64,000 bases of DNA from Tetraselmis striata (GCA_006384855.1 VCJN01003207.1:1-64000); one strand, 5' to 3'. Shown: positions 23,326 through 36,326, counted from the first letter of the stretch. Translations and numbers: made by a program. The notes: generated from the letters alone by a model not told the origin.

Positions 23326-24656
23326 ATGGGCTGGGCAGGCAAAGAGATGGACACAGTGCTGCTTGGACATGAGCAGCTGCAGACAGCGGCGGACCTGCTG
23401 CGCCGAGGGCAGCTGGTGGCTTTCCCCACCGAGACCGTGTACGGTCTCGGCGCAGACGCCACCAATGACTCCGCTGTGCGCGCCATCTACGCCGCTAAGG
23501 GTCGCCCGCAGGACAATCCGCTCATTGTTCACTTTGCAAGCGCGGACGCAGCCCGGCAGGTGAACACCCTGAGTCTGTTGACCCACGCGAAGAGCCGCCC
23601 CCCTAATACAGCAACAATACCAATTCTCCTTCGCAAAACGAAGTCCACCCTACTCCAACCCCCCCCCCCCCCCCTCTGAAGCATACACTTCAATAACTCA
23701 GTATCATTTAAAACAAGTGAGAGGTATGCGAACGGTCCAGCGACTGCCAATGCATTCATAATTAAAGCACAGGCACTGTGCTGAAGAAATGCTGCTTCCT
23801 TGCCTGCAGGTGGTGAATGTGGACGAGGACGGCCCCGCCTGGGCCATTGCTCGCGCCTTTTGGCCGGGGCCGCTCACGCTTGTTCTTCCCCTCAGGTCGC
23901 CCTCCGAGGACAGTAGCGCACCGCAGCTCTCAACAGTCGCCTCCGCGGGGCTGAGCACGGTAGGTGTGAGGGTGCCCGGGAACGACATCGCTCGGCGGTT
24001 GATCGACCTCGCGGGGGTGCCTATTGCGGCGCCAAGTGCCAATCGCAGCGGGAAGCCGAGCCCCACCTGTGCGCGTCACGTGGCGGATGACTTGTCGGGC
24101 CGCATTGCAGCCATCGTGGACGGCGAGGTGTCGGCTGTGGGGCTCGAGTCGACAATCGTGGACGGCACGCGCTCGCCGCTGGTCGTGCTGCGGCCTGGCG
24201 GCATCACCCTGGGGCAGCTGCGGAGCGTGGTGGGCGAGCGGGGGCGTGGTGTCGAGCGCAGAGGCGCAGGAGGGCAGCGCTTCCGAGGCGGCGCCTCGGG
24301 CACCCGGTATGAAGTATGTGCACTACGCGCCGGAGGCACCCGTTTACTTTGTGGAGGGCGCCGTCCCCGAGGAATGCACCGCCTTCATCGCCGCCCTCCG
24401 CGCGCAGCAGCCACCGGGCGCCAGCATAGCCCTGCTGACCAGCCTCGAGCCCGCCGCGGTGGAGGGCTGCGGTGCCGACAGCGTGGTGCGGTGCGGGCGG
24501 TACGAGGCCGCCGAGTCGATTGGGCGGGAGCTGTACGCTTGCCTTCGCCGTTTCGACGAGCAGAAGGCCACCGGCGCGATTGTTTGCTTCGGATTTCCGC
24601 AGGATGGCGTGGGCGAAGCGGTGTTGAACCGGCTGAGGAAAGCCAGCCAAAAGTAG
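23326..24656 (+). CDS. Sua5/YrdC threonylcarbamoyl-AMP synthase, frame disrupted
   Basis: The family makes threonylcarbamoyl-adenylate from threonine, bicarbonate and ATP, for the t6A modification at position 37 of ANN-decoding tRNAs. Exon 1 (23326-23559, ATG at 23326) holds the YrdC motifs PTETVYGLGADA and KGRPQDNPLIVH. Exon 2 (23810-24656) holds FWPGPLTLVL, VGVRVPGNDIA, APSANRSGKPSPT and VGLESTIVDG, then the C-terminal Sua5 domain (MKYVHYAPEAP to LRKASQK). The frame shifts by one base at the G5 run 24240-24244, in the linker between the domains. Removing one G would join both domains into about 359 aa. A sequencing slip in the homopolymer, a tiny unusual intron or a true mutation could explain this. 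Domain identity is certain; whether this copy makes full-length protein is not. Confidence 0.85.
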
Positions 24657-25687
24657 GCAGGCGGGCTAAGTACTGTAATCCTTCGACTGTAGTCCTCTCG
24701 AGCTGTAAGCACCAATATCTTTTTTGTCAGGTCTTGGGCAACCATGGCAGTACGTGCCTAGCTCCGCTGCCAGCCACAGCCCACCATGGGCCAGCCTGCA
24801 GCAGGCTACCAAGCCGGGAGGCTGTTTGCCTTGGAGTGGCTCAGGCTTTCAGGCCACATAAGGCACACGGCACGAGGTGAGGTGATTGAAGGGGACTTGC
24901 GGTTAAAGGTGCATCTCGATGCAGAGGTTCCTGTGCAGTGGCAATAGAAACATCTACCTGATTCCGGATATTAGGAATACTAATAATGAAATTAATAATG
25001 CAATATATGCTCATAGAAAATGGGGAAAACTTGTGCTGTTTAATGTTGTCGCCAGCATTGATTGTCGTTCCTGCTGTGCTATTTTCTTAGTTACTGTGAG
25101 CTGTATGATATAGATGTAAGTGAAAGCAAGCATGGCAACTTCCGTGCAGATGTATCTGAATATATTTATTTAAACCAAAAGCCTCAATATCATAACGAGG
25201 GCAAATCCCATGCCGGGATTTCATCGCCTTTGAAGTCGATAGAATCACTAAGGATTGTGCATCACACACGCAAGCCGGCGACCCCCTGCTACTGATACTA
25301 CCAGCATTATTGCCTCAAACCCCCCCGCTCCCCTGCTGCCGAGCCTGCCCTGCTGATGTCGTATGAGTACTTGTACTCGTATTTGAAGTTATGTACGAGG
25401 GTACAGGGGAAGACGTACAGGCTGTCATCCAGCCTCAAGAATGCCGCTTCACAGAGGGCCACGTCATCACGTTGTGTATTTTTCCGGCAGCACAGCAGCG
25501 GGGGCAGCAGCAGCGCAGCATCCAGTCGGGGGCCTCACATCGTCTTGTGGTGACGACCATCAGCGCCAGCCTCAGCGCTTCCCCCCTCCCCATCCCGAGA
25601 GGCGTGTTGACAATCACATCTAATCCCCGCGGTAGGAAGGCCATACATCGGTAATACCTGAAGGAACTCCTATCAACATCCTCAATC
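24657..25687. other. Spacer between Sua5 and fibrillin genes
   Basis: AT-rich sequence follows the Sua5 stop (24900-25250) and GC-richer sequence precedes the fibrillin start. Frames at 25390-25650 are short and unsupported. No repeat or RNA gene recognised. Confidence 0.45.
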
Positions 25688-27405
25688 ATGTCGTGGTCGA
25701 GCCTCTGCAGCCGCCCCCCGTCCTGCGTCCGGCGCGGACCGTCCCCGGCTCCAGCGGGCCGCATCTCGCGCGCCGCCCCATCTGCTCTCCCCCGTCGCCC
25801 GTGCTCGGGCCTACCCTCCCAGCCCTTGGCATCTCGAGTGGCCCGGGCGCCCCGTGGACGGGCGCTCTCCGCTTCGGCACTCTTCGCGGGCTTGCCATTC
25901 GGGGCCAACTCAGGCGGAGCGGCGGCGAAGCGGGAGGCGCTCAAGGCGGAGGTGCGCCGCTCTGTGGTTGCTGCCTAACCTCATGCGACCCCCCTCCCCC
26001 CCCCCCCCCCCCCCCCACACGCACGCACTCACACAAACTTGTCTCGCTATTCGTATAAAATCCTCGCCCATGTGTCGCGCATACCAGCTGCTGGAACTCT
26101 GTCGTGCGGTGAAGCGAGGTGTGATCGCCAATGACGAGGACAAGGCCGCAATCGAAGCACTGGCAAAGAAGCTGGAGGTGCGATGCACAGTCTCACTGCG
26201 GGCATCTGCACGTTTCGATGCGCTAAGCGGATTTCGATGCTGGGCATCTGGACACTGGCCATTCTTTTCTTGCCCTGATACACAAACCCTAGCTACGTGG
26301 TTTCCCGAAGACTGTCTAAAAGAGGTGGCCGTCCCCAACAAATACACCAGCGTTCAGCCTGTCAGGGTTGATATCAGGGTCGGGCAGGCTTGAGGAAGCG
26401 CATGCTCGGCCAAGTGGCAGTAATTCGGACCCTGCACGGTCATGCAGCATGCCATGCTGTGTGCCGGTGCCCACTCACGCGCTGATGATGTGGCGCATGG
26501 TGACCACTGCATAGGGAATGAACCCCAACAAGAAGCCCCTGGACACAGAGCTGCCCACTGGCAAATGGCTGCTGGAGTACACCACCAGGTGGGCGGTCCG
26601 GTCCTCTTGCACAGCTTGCTAGATGACCTGGCTGCAGAGTGCCAGCAAATTCATACCAACCAGCTGACAGTGTCGCTGCGCTCACAGTGTGTCCATCCTT
26701 GGGCTCGACAAGCCCGCGTTCATCAGACCGTGGGGGCCAATCTACCAGAGCCTGGACGTCGGCAGCCTAAGGGCATCCAACCAGGAGACATGGCCACTCT
26801 TCAATGAGGTTTATGCGGAGCTGACGCCGGAGAACAAGTCCAAGGTCAAGGTGCAGTTCAAGAAGTTCAAGATCTGCGGCCTGATTCCCATCACGGCCCC
26901 GGAGAATGCCAAGGGGGACCTGGATGTAGGTCACCCCAGTCTCCAGGCCATTGCGGCACCTAGGGACTGATGTTGATGTATATTGTTGTGTGCATGGGGG
27001 GCCGGGGAGGAAGGAGGGTGCCCCTACTTTCCTAACTGGAAATTGGGGCGCTCCCCCTACGGCACCCGGCATTGTTCCTGAACTGACACCGCTGTGTGCC
27101 CCCAGATCACATACATTGACGAGGATCTTCGCATCAGCCGGGGCAACAGGTTGGCCAGCCACGCTCTTTGCTCTTTTCATTCCGTTACCATCATTGCTGA
27201 ACATGTGCCCGTACAGTGAATGCTCACAGCCCCCTTGAGCCATCCTCCGGGCGTAGTACCGGGTCCTGATGGACATGCCGTTGTGTGAATGGCCTGCGCT
27301 GCCAGCCTGCTTCTGACAGGGTGGCACCTACTGCACTGCCCACTGATGCGCAGGGGGAATCTGTTTGTGCTCACTCTTGACAGCAAGACGCCCGTGCTAG
27401 GATGA
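25688..27405 (+). CDS. Plastid lipid-associated protein (PAP/fibrillin)
   Basis: Six exons: 25688-25966, 26088-26177, 26515-26588, 26688-26925, 27106-27149 and 27354-27405. All are in frame and the product is 258 aa. The first ~75 residues are a serine/arginine/alanine/proline-rich plastid transit peptide. The PAP/fibrillin domain follows in order: KREALKAEV near the start, AIEALAKKLE, LPTGKWLLEYTT (family consensus L-GKW-LLYTT), the central NEVYAEL and VKVQFKKFKI strands, then TYIDEDLRISRGN and RGNLFVLTL at the end. This matches the whole lipocalin-like family layout. Fibrillins coat plastoglobules and thylakoids and take part in lipid, quinone and carotenoid handling and stress protection. 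The exact ligand cannot be read from sequence. Intron 1 has a C-rich tract about 20 nt after its donor. Confidence 0.9.
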
Positions 27406-29151
27406 GGGGCTGGCTGCATGTTGGCAGCGGTCCTGCTAGCAGAGGAATAATAATTATCCATCTCCATATGCTGACATCACAAGCCAGTGTATAGTGGACA
27501 GCAAAATGTCCCCAAGTGCGCAGAATATGGCTAGAAATGTGTAAAGTACCACTACAGCATGGAGCACCACCACACATACTGAAAGCAGCGGAATTATAAA
27601 GTGATGCAATAGCATGGTCAGCTGCTCAATGCGCCTTCTATTTGAGAATCGGACACCCGCTGGGTGTGCTTACGAGCAGGTGGAGAGTGGTTGCAGCTGA
27701 CGCATCATGAATTCGAAGTCATCACCAGAAAAAAAAACGTGCAGAGCTGTACAGTTCGCGGAGAGGGGTTTCAACTTGTCGTCGTACAGCCATTCTAGGA
27801 CTGTGGTGCTCCACCGCAGGTGCTAGACAGCCGCTATGACGATGGGCGATACCCTGCTCAAACGCAGGTGCCATGCTGTCGTCGGCCCCGTGACGGTACC
27901 GGTGCAGTTACGAAAGCAGATCGCCGCAAATACTTGAAGGGCATACTGTTGCGATTTCATATAAGCGGCGATTCCGAAGGATTACTACGTCATTACCGCC
28001 CAGCACGCCCACAGAATCAAGAACTTTGTATAATTGTACGGATTGTATAATTGTACAGTCAGGTAGGCACGTGGTCAGGTTTATCGGTACGATGCAGAAT
28101 AATACGGAAAGATCTGAGCACCGCGGGGTATTTATTATTCTGCCCGCCAGCTCAGCTAATGCCCTCTCCCCCGCCAGGCCGCCAGGCACCTGAATAACCA
28201 GCCCCGGCGGCGATTCAACCGACAACCTCCACCACTACACCTTCCCCGTTCCTCCACACCGACTTGTTTCCACCTTCCTTTCGGCCCTCCCTCCGAGTCG
28301 GCGCAACCGAAATTTCTACATTTTAAGCCACACAGGTGCTGCACCCTCATGCATGCACGCTGCTGACGCGTGATCGCGCACCACTACCTAAATCGACTCG
28401 CATGCGCCCGGTCAGAGCTGGGGCGCGCGAGGGACGATGAAATCCGTACCACGAGGCATACATCTACCCCACCCTGCCCGACCCGCCGGGCACATCGCGT
28501 GCTGGCCTCGTCCCACCACCGACCTTTCGAGATAATCCACGCATATTGGAGAGCATCAGGTGTTTCAGGATTGATGCAGGTTCCGCAGGATGTCGCGCTC
28601 CGCCGACACAATGCAGCCTGCGTTGAGCCGTCGCGGCTCTTAGTAACCCCCTCGCACGCGGGGCTCGGTCGCCACTCGACTAAAAATCCGGCCTACCCTA
28701 TGGCGGCTGCACAGGCGGCAATCCAGGCAGCATGAGAATTACTAAGGGCGTGCAGGCGAAGGAGAAGCTCGGCGGCTCCGGACACGGCCCGCCGCCCGCC
28801 GCCCCGTACGCCCGTCCCCCCCCCCCCCCCCCTCCGCAACACACACACTCTCGCGCGTAACTCTCAATCCCGCCCGCCCTTCCCACGGGGAGGGGAGCCG
28901 GGACCTTCGTAAAATGGATGGACAGCGCGACAGTCCCTGCACGCCACGATGACACCTAACGAGACTGTCCTGATGCGGCGCAGGAAGGTCAATGTCAAGG
29001 GAGCTGTGGCGCCAGGCCCTCAAGCGCCCGGCCTCGGGTGCGCTGCCCTCCCGCCTACCAAACCGAGCGGCAAAACCATCACAGGCCATCCCCACCTCCA
29101 CTCATCTAGCTGCTGCGCACGCAGGCGCAGCCCTGCGCCTTCCTGACGAAC
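27406..29151. other. Spacer and unresolved 5' region of glycerate kinase
   Basis: 27406-28300 shows no gene. 28300-29151 is GC-rich with several short open frames that may hold the first exon(s) and transit peptide of the downstream kinase, for example a frame around 28574-28735 or 28992-29100. None could be joined with a certain splice phase. A C tract lies at about 28819-28832. Confidence 0.4.
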
Positions 29152-31564
29152 GTGTGCGTAATCCCCCTCCTCCCCCCTTTTCCTTATGTCGGCAGTGGTG
29201 CGCTCAATGGGCCTCACTCGGCGGGTGTGGTGCTGCAGCCGTTGCATTCGCTACCGCTCGCCACGCTCCGGGCCACCCCGCAGGCAGAGGTGCGGCAGCC
29301 GCCCTCACGACCTGCATTGCCACTTCCCACGTGCTGATGCCAAAGGGGGGAAGGGGCAGAGCGGCCTTTAGGGGATGTGGGAGGGAGGGGATAAGACATT
29401 GCTGTTGTCTCGCTTAATGCACCGATGCCCTCCTGCTGCAGGTGGTCACGCTGGAGAGTGAGCTCATCGGTACGGCAGCCATTCCCCCCCCCCCCACCCC
29501 CCTTTGGGTTTGCCACTCTGATACCCGTGGCACTATTATGGGTCTGAGCACCGCACACATGTCCTCACGCACCCACAGACTACATATGCTGCGGGCCGCT
29601 CCTGCCGGCGGCGGGCATTGTGGCTGACGAAGTGCGCGAGAGTGCGGCAGAGTGGATGCGCCTGGGGCGGTGCCTCTGCGACGTGCTGCAGTTTGACTTT
29701 GGCGCGCTGGACAAGGTGCAGCGGCTGCGCGTGTTCCACTACTACCTGCCCGTCTACATGTGGCAGGTCAAGCAGATGCGCGCCCATGCGGAGAAAGGCA
29801 CCGGCAAGCCGTTAGTGGTGCGCCAAGCCGCAATCCAAACCCGGAACCTCTCCCCCCCCCCCCCCCCCCCCCTCTCTGGCACACAGACATAGACACACAT
29901 GCAAGCCCATGCCTACACTCGCAGCCTCCACTAGGCGCAAACGCCCGCGCTGAGCCGGCCACGCGCTTGCAGGTGGGCATCAGCGCGCCGCAGGGCTGCG
30001 GCAAAACCACGCTGGTGACGTGCCTGGAGGAGCTGATGGCCATTGAGGGCATCAGGTGCGCGTCCATCTCAGCCCCCCCCCCCCTGGCGAAACATCTCTC
30101 ACAGCTGCAGCCAGCGCTGCTGCTTCCTGGAATCATACAGTGGGCACCCTCATGCCGCCATCGCCGCTGCCGCTGCCGCCGCAGGGCCGCCTCCATCTCG
30201 GTTGATGACTTTTACCTCACCAACAAGGACCAGACCGCACTGGCAGAGGCCAACCCCTCCAACCCTCTGCTACAGGTGGCCCTCCCTACACTGCCCCCGT
30301 GGCACTGGGCATCTGCCCGGGGACGGCCCCGCACATGGCACCCACGCGCACCGCCGTCGCCCTGACCGCAGCCACTGCCCCGCTTGCCCCCTTGCACGCC
30401 GCAGTACCGCGGCAACGCAGCCACGCATGACATGGCGCTGGGCACCACTACGCTGGCGCAGCTTACCAGCGCCGAGGGCCCCGTGCGGGTGCCACGCTAC
30501 GACAAGTCCAAGTTCAGCGGGCGAGGCGACCGCGCGGAGGAGACCGCCTGGCCCGAGGTGCAGGGCCCGCTGGACGTGGTCCTCTTTGAGGGCTGGATGA
30601 GTGGCTTCAGGTGCGTGCTCCAATCTATTCCCCCCCCCCCACCCACCCACCCTCCTACCCCCCCCCCCCCCCTACCTGTGGCGGCTCAACCCGGACCACT
30701 TTGTGCATTTATTGCACCTTGGGCAGCAGCTTGTCGACCGCGGCTGACAATGTGTGGCGCATGCGTGTGTGGCCGCGGCGCGCAGGCCACTGCCGGACGA
30801 CGACGTGGCGGCGGTTGACGCCAACCTGCTGCCGGTGAATGCGGCTCTGCGGGGGTACCAGGAGGCATGGGACAGCTGGGTCGACAGCTGGCTGGTCATC
30901 CGCGTGGACGACCCTCAGGTCCCCCCCCCCCCCCCTGCCGGCGCCTTCCCTAGCTGCCCCACTTCCCCACAGGACGTACAGCGACAGCAACAGAGAGCGA
31001 AATGCGGGACGAGTGGCGTGGCGTGGTTTGCTAATGTATAATGTATAACTGATACCCCCCCCCCCCCCCTTTTCCCCCGTCCCCATCCCCGATCAGTACG
31101 TGTACAAGTGGCGGCTGCAGGCGGAGGAGGCCATGCGCGCCACCGGGAAGACAGGCATGACCGACGAGCAGATCGCGGATTTTGTGTCGCGATTCATGCC
31201 GGCGTACAAGGTGGGCGATGCGGCCCCCCGCCACCGCCCAAAACGGAACGACAACGCCGCCTGCCGGGCTGCGCTCCCTCTCTGCTCTAGCTGCGCTGCT
31301 TTGGAGGAAGCAGGCGCCATTCAGTGGGCCCGTAAATCCGGAACACGCACCCGTGCAAATCAGCACTCTCCTGATTCGCTGATGCGGCACAGCCTGAGAC
31401 GCGCGATTAACACTTGCATACACCCGCACACGCATTGGCTCAACATAAAGCGTCGATGACTGTGTGTGTGTGTGTGTGTGTATGTTTGAGTGTGGTTGTG
31501 TGCCATTATGCATATCGCTTGTATGGCTGCGGACAAGCTGGCCCCGTAAATATCTTTCGGGCCG

Positions 31565-31605
<41 letters not shown>

Positions 31606-32037
31606 GGAGGGGGCTTGCAGCTGCCCCTCAACACATTCAGCCAAGAATATTTATGTAGCGGGGTTGCTACAATGACCTTTTCAACGACCTGCGCAATCAG
31701 TGCGCATTTCGTACGGCTACGTGTGCTGGTTGTGCGGGCCCGCTATACAGCTCTCAGCTTCCACTGCGTATCTGGGCCCGGCAGTGTCCTTCTTGAAGCC
31801 CCTATACATGCACGCGCGCCTGCATGTAATTGCTGTTGTTTATACCGCCGCCTCTCTGGCCATGCATGATCCGCGGAGTGACCTGACGTGCTGCCCGCCG
31901 CCCGTCTTCCCACTCAGGCGTACCTCCCCGAGCTGTACGAGAAGGGGCCCACCACATGCAAGCCGGGCGCCACACTGGTCATCCAGGTTGACGAGCGCCG
32001 CTCGCCGGTGCCCAACCAGCCGGCGCCGGTGGTGTAG
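29152..32037 (+). CDS. GLYK: D-glycerate 3-kinase (photorespiration), N-term unresolved
   Basis: The enzyme phosphorylates D-glycerate to 3-phosphoglycerate with ATP, the last step of the photorespiratory cycle, in the plastid. Supported exons, all in frame: 29442-29469, 29579-29817, 29973-30055, 30185-30275, 30405-30610, 30786-30918, 31097-31210 and 31918-32037. They give 337 residues to the stop. The P-loop is clear (GISAPQGCGKTT), followed by SISVDDFYLTNKDQ, then RVPRYDKSKFSGRGDR, VVLFEGWMSGF (Walker-B-like), YVYKWRLQAEEAMRATG and FMPAYKAYLPELYEKGP, in the normal family order. An upstream exon at about 29190-29289 (ending ATLRATPQAE) fits by phase; earlier exons and the transit peptide are uncertain. 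At least five introns have C runs just behind the donor. The last intron holds a G38 tract. Confidence 0.88.
31458..31482. repeat. (TG)n microsatellite in GLYK intron
   Basis: A run of TG dinucleotides lies in the last intron of the glycerate kinase gene. Confidence 0.85.
31567..31604. repeat. G38 homopolymer in GLYK intron
   Basis: Thirty-eight consecutive G on the sense strand, the longest homopolymer in the window. It lies mid-intron rather than at a donor and has opposite polarity to most other tracts. Confidence 0.95.
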
Positions 32038-34187
32038 AACTTCGGCGGCACCCGAGACTCCCCTGTGCAGACCCCACTGAAGCTGGAGGTGTGAGGGCGT
32101 AGGCCCCCCCGGAGGCGTGGCTCACGTGCTGCGGCAATGCACGCGCGCATGCCACCTGGTGATAGATCTTCGGGCACATTTTTCCACCTGTCCTTGAACA
32201 AGCTACAAGCGCCCTGGCCACATTTGCTGATGTGCATGATGGTGTCGCATGGAGGGTAGCATGCGCACACGCTCCTGGAGGTCTCCCAGAGGTTATGTCA
32301 TGCCTGGACATGATCATTTAGCGGGGTTGATGTATGTAAGATATTGGGAAACGTGGCCGAATACTATGATGAGGAAAGTACTGCTGTGAACCTTGGATAT
32401 GATTACATGTGCTAGCTGCAAAATTCAAGAAATCCATACATAAATCCAGAAGAAAATCCAGCTACGGGCCACAAGGGGCGGGAAACGCCATGACATCCAC
32501 CGACCAGGCATCGCCACCAGCCAGCTGCCGCTCCACGAAGTAAAGACGCTCTCCTCAGCACGCAATCCCGGGCCACTCCAATAAATGTGAACCTTGGATG
32601 GTGGCCACGAGCAGCAGAGCACCGACACAGCGAAATGGTACTAAAAGCGGGGTCATGAAGCGCGGATGTGGTCCGTGACGCCGAGGAGGGTCTTCACGCG
32701 CCGCCCACCGTGGGGGGAGGGGGGGTCGTCGAAGAGCGGGGAGTCGACCACATGCAATAGCTCCCATTGTCAAAACAGCATATTGACGTGCTAGGACTGC
32801 ATGTGGTGTCGGTCGGGGTAGTCTTGAGAGGGCAGGTTAGCGGGGGGCTGGAGGCCGTGGAGCTCGTTCCACTGTCGGGCTTAGTCGCTAGCTGGCTTAG
32901 CGGCTAGTCTATCGAGCTGTGCCACGTACGCCCGGTTGATGTATAGTGCAATGGGGAGCTGAGAGGGCGGTCGCACGCGTCGGGGTGGTCCTTGGAGCCA
33001 TGATATGACTTAATGTAGGTGCGGCAGGGTGTGTCGCCCCATCAGTGGGTGTGGAGCAGCGCCGCTGGTGATGGGTATTAGTTGCTAGAGCTGCCGGGGC
33101 GGGGCGCGTCGTGCCAGCATGGGCTTGGGCCTTCGTGTTTTGGTTATCCTTTACTACTTGATCGACCTTGCTGGTGAGGGGGGCGATGGCCTTGACCAGC
33201 TTGCTGTACACATCACTTCCCGCGGTAACCCGTACGACATTGCGAGAACTGATGCCCGAATATTAAAATGTTATACTGGAATGCGGTTCGCACCGTTGGT
33301 ACAGTGTTGACATGCGGCAACGCGACGCGCACGTCGCGCGGGTGTCAGTGGGCGCGGGTGCGGGTGTGACTAAGTACCGCACACAGTTTACGGCCCCACT
33401 TATGTAATGCGCGCTTATTTTGCGAGTTTTGCGCATTTTCTTGTTGACTGGCAGTTTCCACCGTTTGTCCGGCGCGAACTACAGGCGAGTATCGCCGATT
33501 TTTGAAGCGCATACGCCAAGCGCGGCCATGGGCTCGCCACGCAAGATAGCCGCAACATGACCCCGCAGATTTTCAGAGTAGGGTGTAGCTTGAAATACCC
33601 TTGATAACTCTAGATGTACACTGCATAGATGCGATGTAACGCATTTGCATTTGGCAATAAGATGTAGCGTTTCACCAATGCTATATGTCCACAATACGAA
33701 TTCATTGTGCGACTACTAGGGACGGCTAGCTTGAAGGAAGATGACAGAGGATGTATGCCCACATGACGGCAATCAGTTTGGCGATATGTGGCGTGCAGCC
33801 TGCGCACGGATTAAGACCCACCCGTTCATTACTTTTGACGCCTGTAGTATCACACACTAAGTACAAACGTCTGCATGCCTCGATCTGACCATGTATAATA
33901 CAGTCGCCTTATTTTTATCGTCGATACATACATTTGTATTTTGCTCTAATCGTCATCCCACACCACCAAAAAGTATTGATTAAAGGCCTGTGGAGGCGCA
34001 AGACCTCTAGAATATAGCGACTGTAGTGGCGGGGATGCTACTCGTACGGGATATTACGGTACGGGTACGCTACTGGGCCCGAGGGCGCCAGGCGGACAAG
34101 GCCAACAGGCGCGCATGACGGCGCTTCATATCTTATTCGGCGCTATCTTCGACCCCAGCAGGTCGGAGCTCGCAACCTGCAGAGCGG
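32038..34187. other. Gene-free spacer with repeat fragments
   Basis: No exon is supported. About 32393-32465 resembles the reverse complement of 43015-43090. A minus-strand frame at 32909-33211 is threonine/alanine/proline-rich with a heptad-like start and could be a relic of a retroelement gag, but nothing confirms it. 33840-34080 is AT-rich. Confidence 0.45.
32393..32465 (-). repeat. Repeat with AAATCCAG motifs, copy A
   Basis: Shares GATTACATGTGCTAG, CAAGAAATCCA and repeated AAATCCAGAAG blocks with the reverse complement of 43015-43090. Probably ends of one unclassified mobile family. Confidence 0.55.
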
Positions 34188-36326
34188 ATGGCTGTGTACA
34201 CGACGGACGTCGCGGATGCCGTTGGCATCCCAGGCGCCAGAGGAGGTGGAAGCTTGGAGCACCCGGTATGGCCCAGTGTGGATGGCAAGCACGGGGCGGC
34301 GGGGAGGTCAGGCGACCTGGGCTGTGCGGTGTGCGGGGCGACCGGCCTGTCCCTGAAGACGTGCGACGGCTGCAAGGGCCCGCGGAGGTACTGCGGCAAG
34401 GCGTGCCAGGTCAAGGTGAGCGGGCATGCGAGGTTCGCGTCACGAGCCCCCCCCGCCCCTCCCTGCGCGCGCGCGTGCCTCCCCGCTGACCTTCGCCCCC
34501 TCCTCACGCGCCTTCCCTCATACCTCCTCCTTCTCCCCTGCTTCCCAATGCCTAGCCCTGAGGAAGGGCACGCATTGCTCCCTGCACTGCTCCTTGCCCT
34601 TGTACAACATGGCTCCTTGTGCCGCCTAAACTTATGTCATGTCCTTGTCACCCGGGGTGTTTGCTGCCTCTCAGCTGCCCCCTAAGAGGTTACTCTGCTG
34701 CCGTGTACCATGACTTGCCCAACATATTACACTGTTCTGATCGCCCCTGTGCATTGCCACCTCGTGTTACGGGCACACCAGGCCTACAGGCAAGCACCCA
34801 ATTGGGGCCTGGTGATGCACTTTACCCAGCCCCCGGGTCTCGGAGCCGGGCACGTTGAAACCAGAAACCATATCATTATGGGCACATTTAAGGTTCCTGA
34901 TGTATCCCCCCCCCCCCCCCCCCCCCGGTTCCTTCCTCTGCTCCGCCAGGACTGGAAGGAGCTAGGGCACAAAAAGGAGTGCAAGAGGCTTCAGGCGGCT
35001 GCTGATCAGGCAGCCCCGCGAGCAGCACGGGCGGCGGCCGTGGATAAGGCAGAGAAGCTCAAGAGTCAAGGCAACAACCATCTGCAGCGCGAGGAGTGGC
35101 AGCAAGCGCTGGACTGCTACTCTGAGGCCAACGCGCTGGCCAGCGGGGCATCCATGGCGGATGTGAAGGCGCGCAAAGCGGGGCATCCCGGAGGGGCAGC
35201 CGCCGACGAGCCGCTGCCGTTCAGTGAATTGGAGCTCAGAGCGAGCCGGCTTGCGGCGGTGGCGGCTGTCAACTCCTCGGTGGCGCTGGCCAGGAGCGGG
35301 GACCCCGCGGCCGCCGCCTCGCTGGCGCGGGAGGCGCTCAGCCTGGACCCCACCTACTTTGAGAAAGCCATGCACCGCCTCCAGCAGGCCCTGTCGCTGC
35401 TCCGGGACGGAGCTGGCAGCCAGGCTGCGGCCAAAAAGGCCGACGCGTTCTCCATGAGCAACAACCTGCGCAACGGCGAGCCCATCGGCCTCCTCATGGC
35501 CGATGTCGTGGACCTCAAGATGTTCCGCCGGCTGCAGGCCCACAGGTTCCGCTGCGTGCTGGAGGCCGAGCGGAACAAGCCGGACCTCCTGCCACACATG
35601 GTGGCCTACCGGCCGCCCTCGGGGAGTATATCCGACGCGTTCCCGCGCGACACGTGGACCACCGTCACCGCCAGGGTGTCGCTTCTCCCCTTCCGGTGCG
35701 GCCAGTGGCTGTCCTGCTCCATCTGTCACGCCATGGCCAAGCCGGACCCCTCGATGCCCGACAGCGGCCCGGCCCAGATCAACCACCTCCACTTCCTGCC
35801 GGCCGACCCCCAAGGCCCAAGCCCCAACGCCACCACGACCACCCCGGCCGGGCTGCGCGGGCCGGGGCGCAGCGGGACTCCAACCGCCCTGGCGGCCGCC
35901 CGGCGGGAGATTCCGCGGTTCCTGCGGCGCCTGGAGGACATGGGCGTGGCGGCGCAGACGCTGCAGCTGGGCGCCGGGCTGCTCGACCTGGCGCCCCTGT
36001 GCAGCCCGCTGGCCTCCGGGCTCCCCACGACCGACGCGCTGGAGCTCATCCTCCCCCGCCCCAGCAGCCGCATGGCCGCCCGGATCGCGCGCGAGCCCAA
36101 GGTCCTGGACGTGGCGCTGCTGCCGGAGTACACGTACCTGCTGCCCGACATCCACCACGTGAGGCGGGAGTGGGGTGAGATACGCCGGCCGAGCGCGGAG
36201 GAGGAGCGGGTCATGGAGGAGGTCAACCACAGCGGCTCAATCTGTGGGTTTGCCCCCGCGCCCGGATGCGAACCTGTTGGCTGGGGCACAACCCAGCCGG
36301 CAGACGGGCAGTGCCCTGTGCAATAA
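34188..36326 (+). CDS. MYND zinc-finger protein with TPR-like region
   Basis: Two exons, 34188-34415 and 34950-36326, joined in phase 0 (534 aa). The ATG at 34188 is the first in frame. Residues about 45-85 form a MYND zinc finger split by the intron: C-x2-C (CAVCGATG), C-x2-C (CDGCKGP), then YCGKACQ and WKELGHKKEC supply the remaining Cys/His ligands. A TPR-like helical pair follows (AEKLKSQGNNHLQREEWQQALDCYSEA), then an alanine-rich helical stretch with further weak TPR character. The last ~250 residues are unrecognised and include CSICH, a proline-rich linker and an acidic C-terminus. MYND domains bind proline-rich partners, and MYND/TPR proteins act in chaperoning or transcription control. 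No SET-domain core (SMYD type) is evident. Specific function unknown. A C tract lies about 25 nt before the acceptor. Confidence 0.75.

Noticed and set aside
28574..28735. First exon of glycerate kinase
   Set aside because: A transit-like frame exists, but no donor gives the phase needed to reach the 29190-29289 or 29442 exon, so it is left unassigned.
34962..36230. Long open frame on the minus strand (over 400 codons) opposite the MYND gene
   Set aside because: It is an antisense shadow: high GC at third positions keeps the opposite strand open. The plus strand has the zinc finger, TPR motif and a clean intron.
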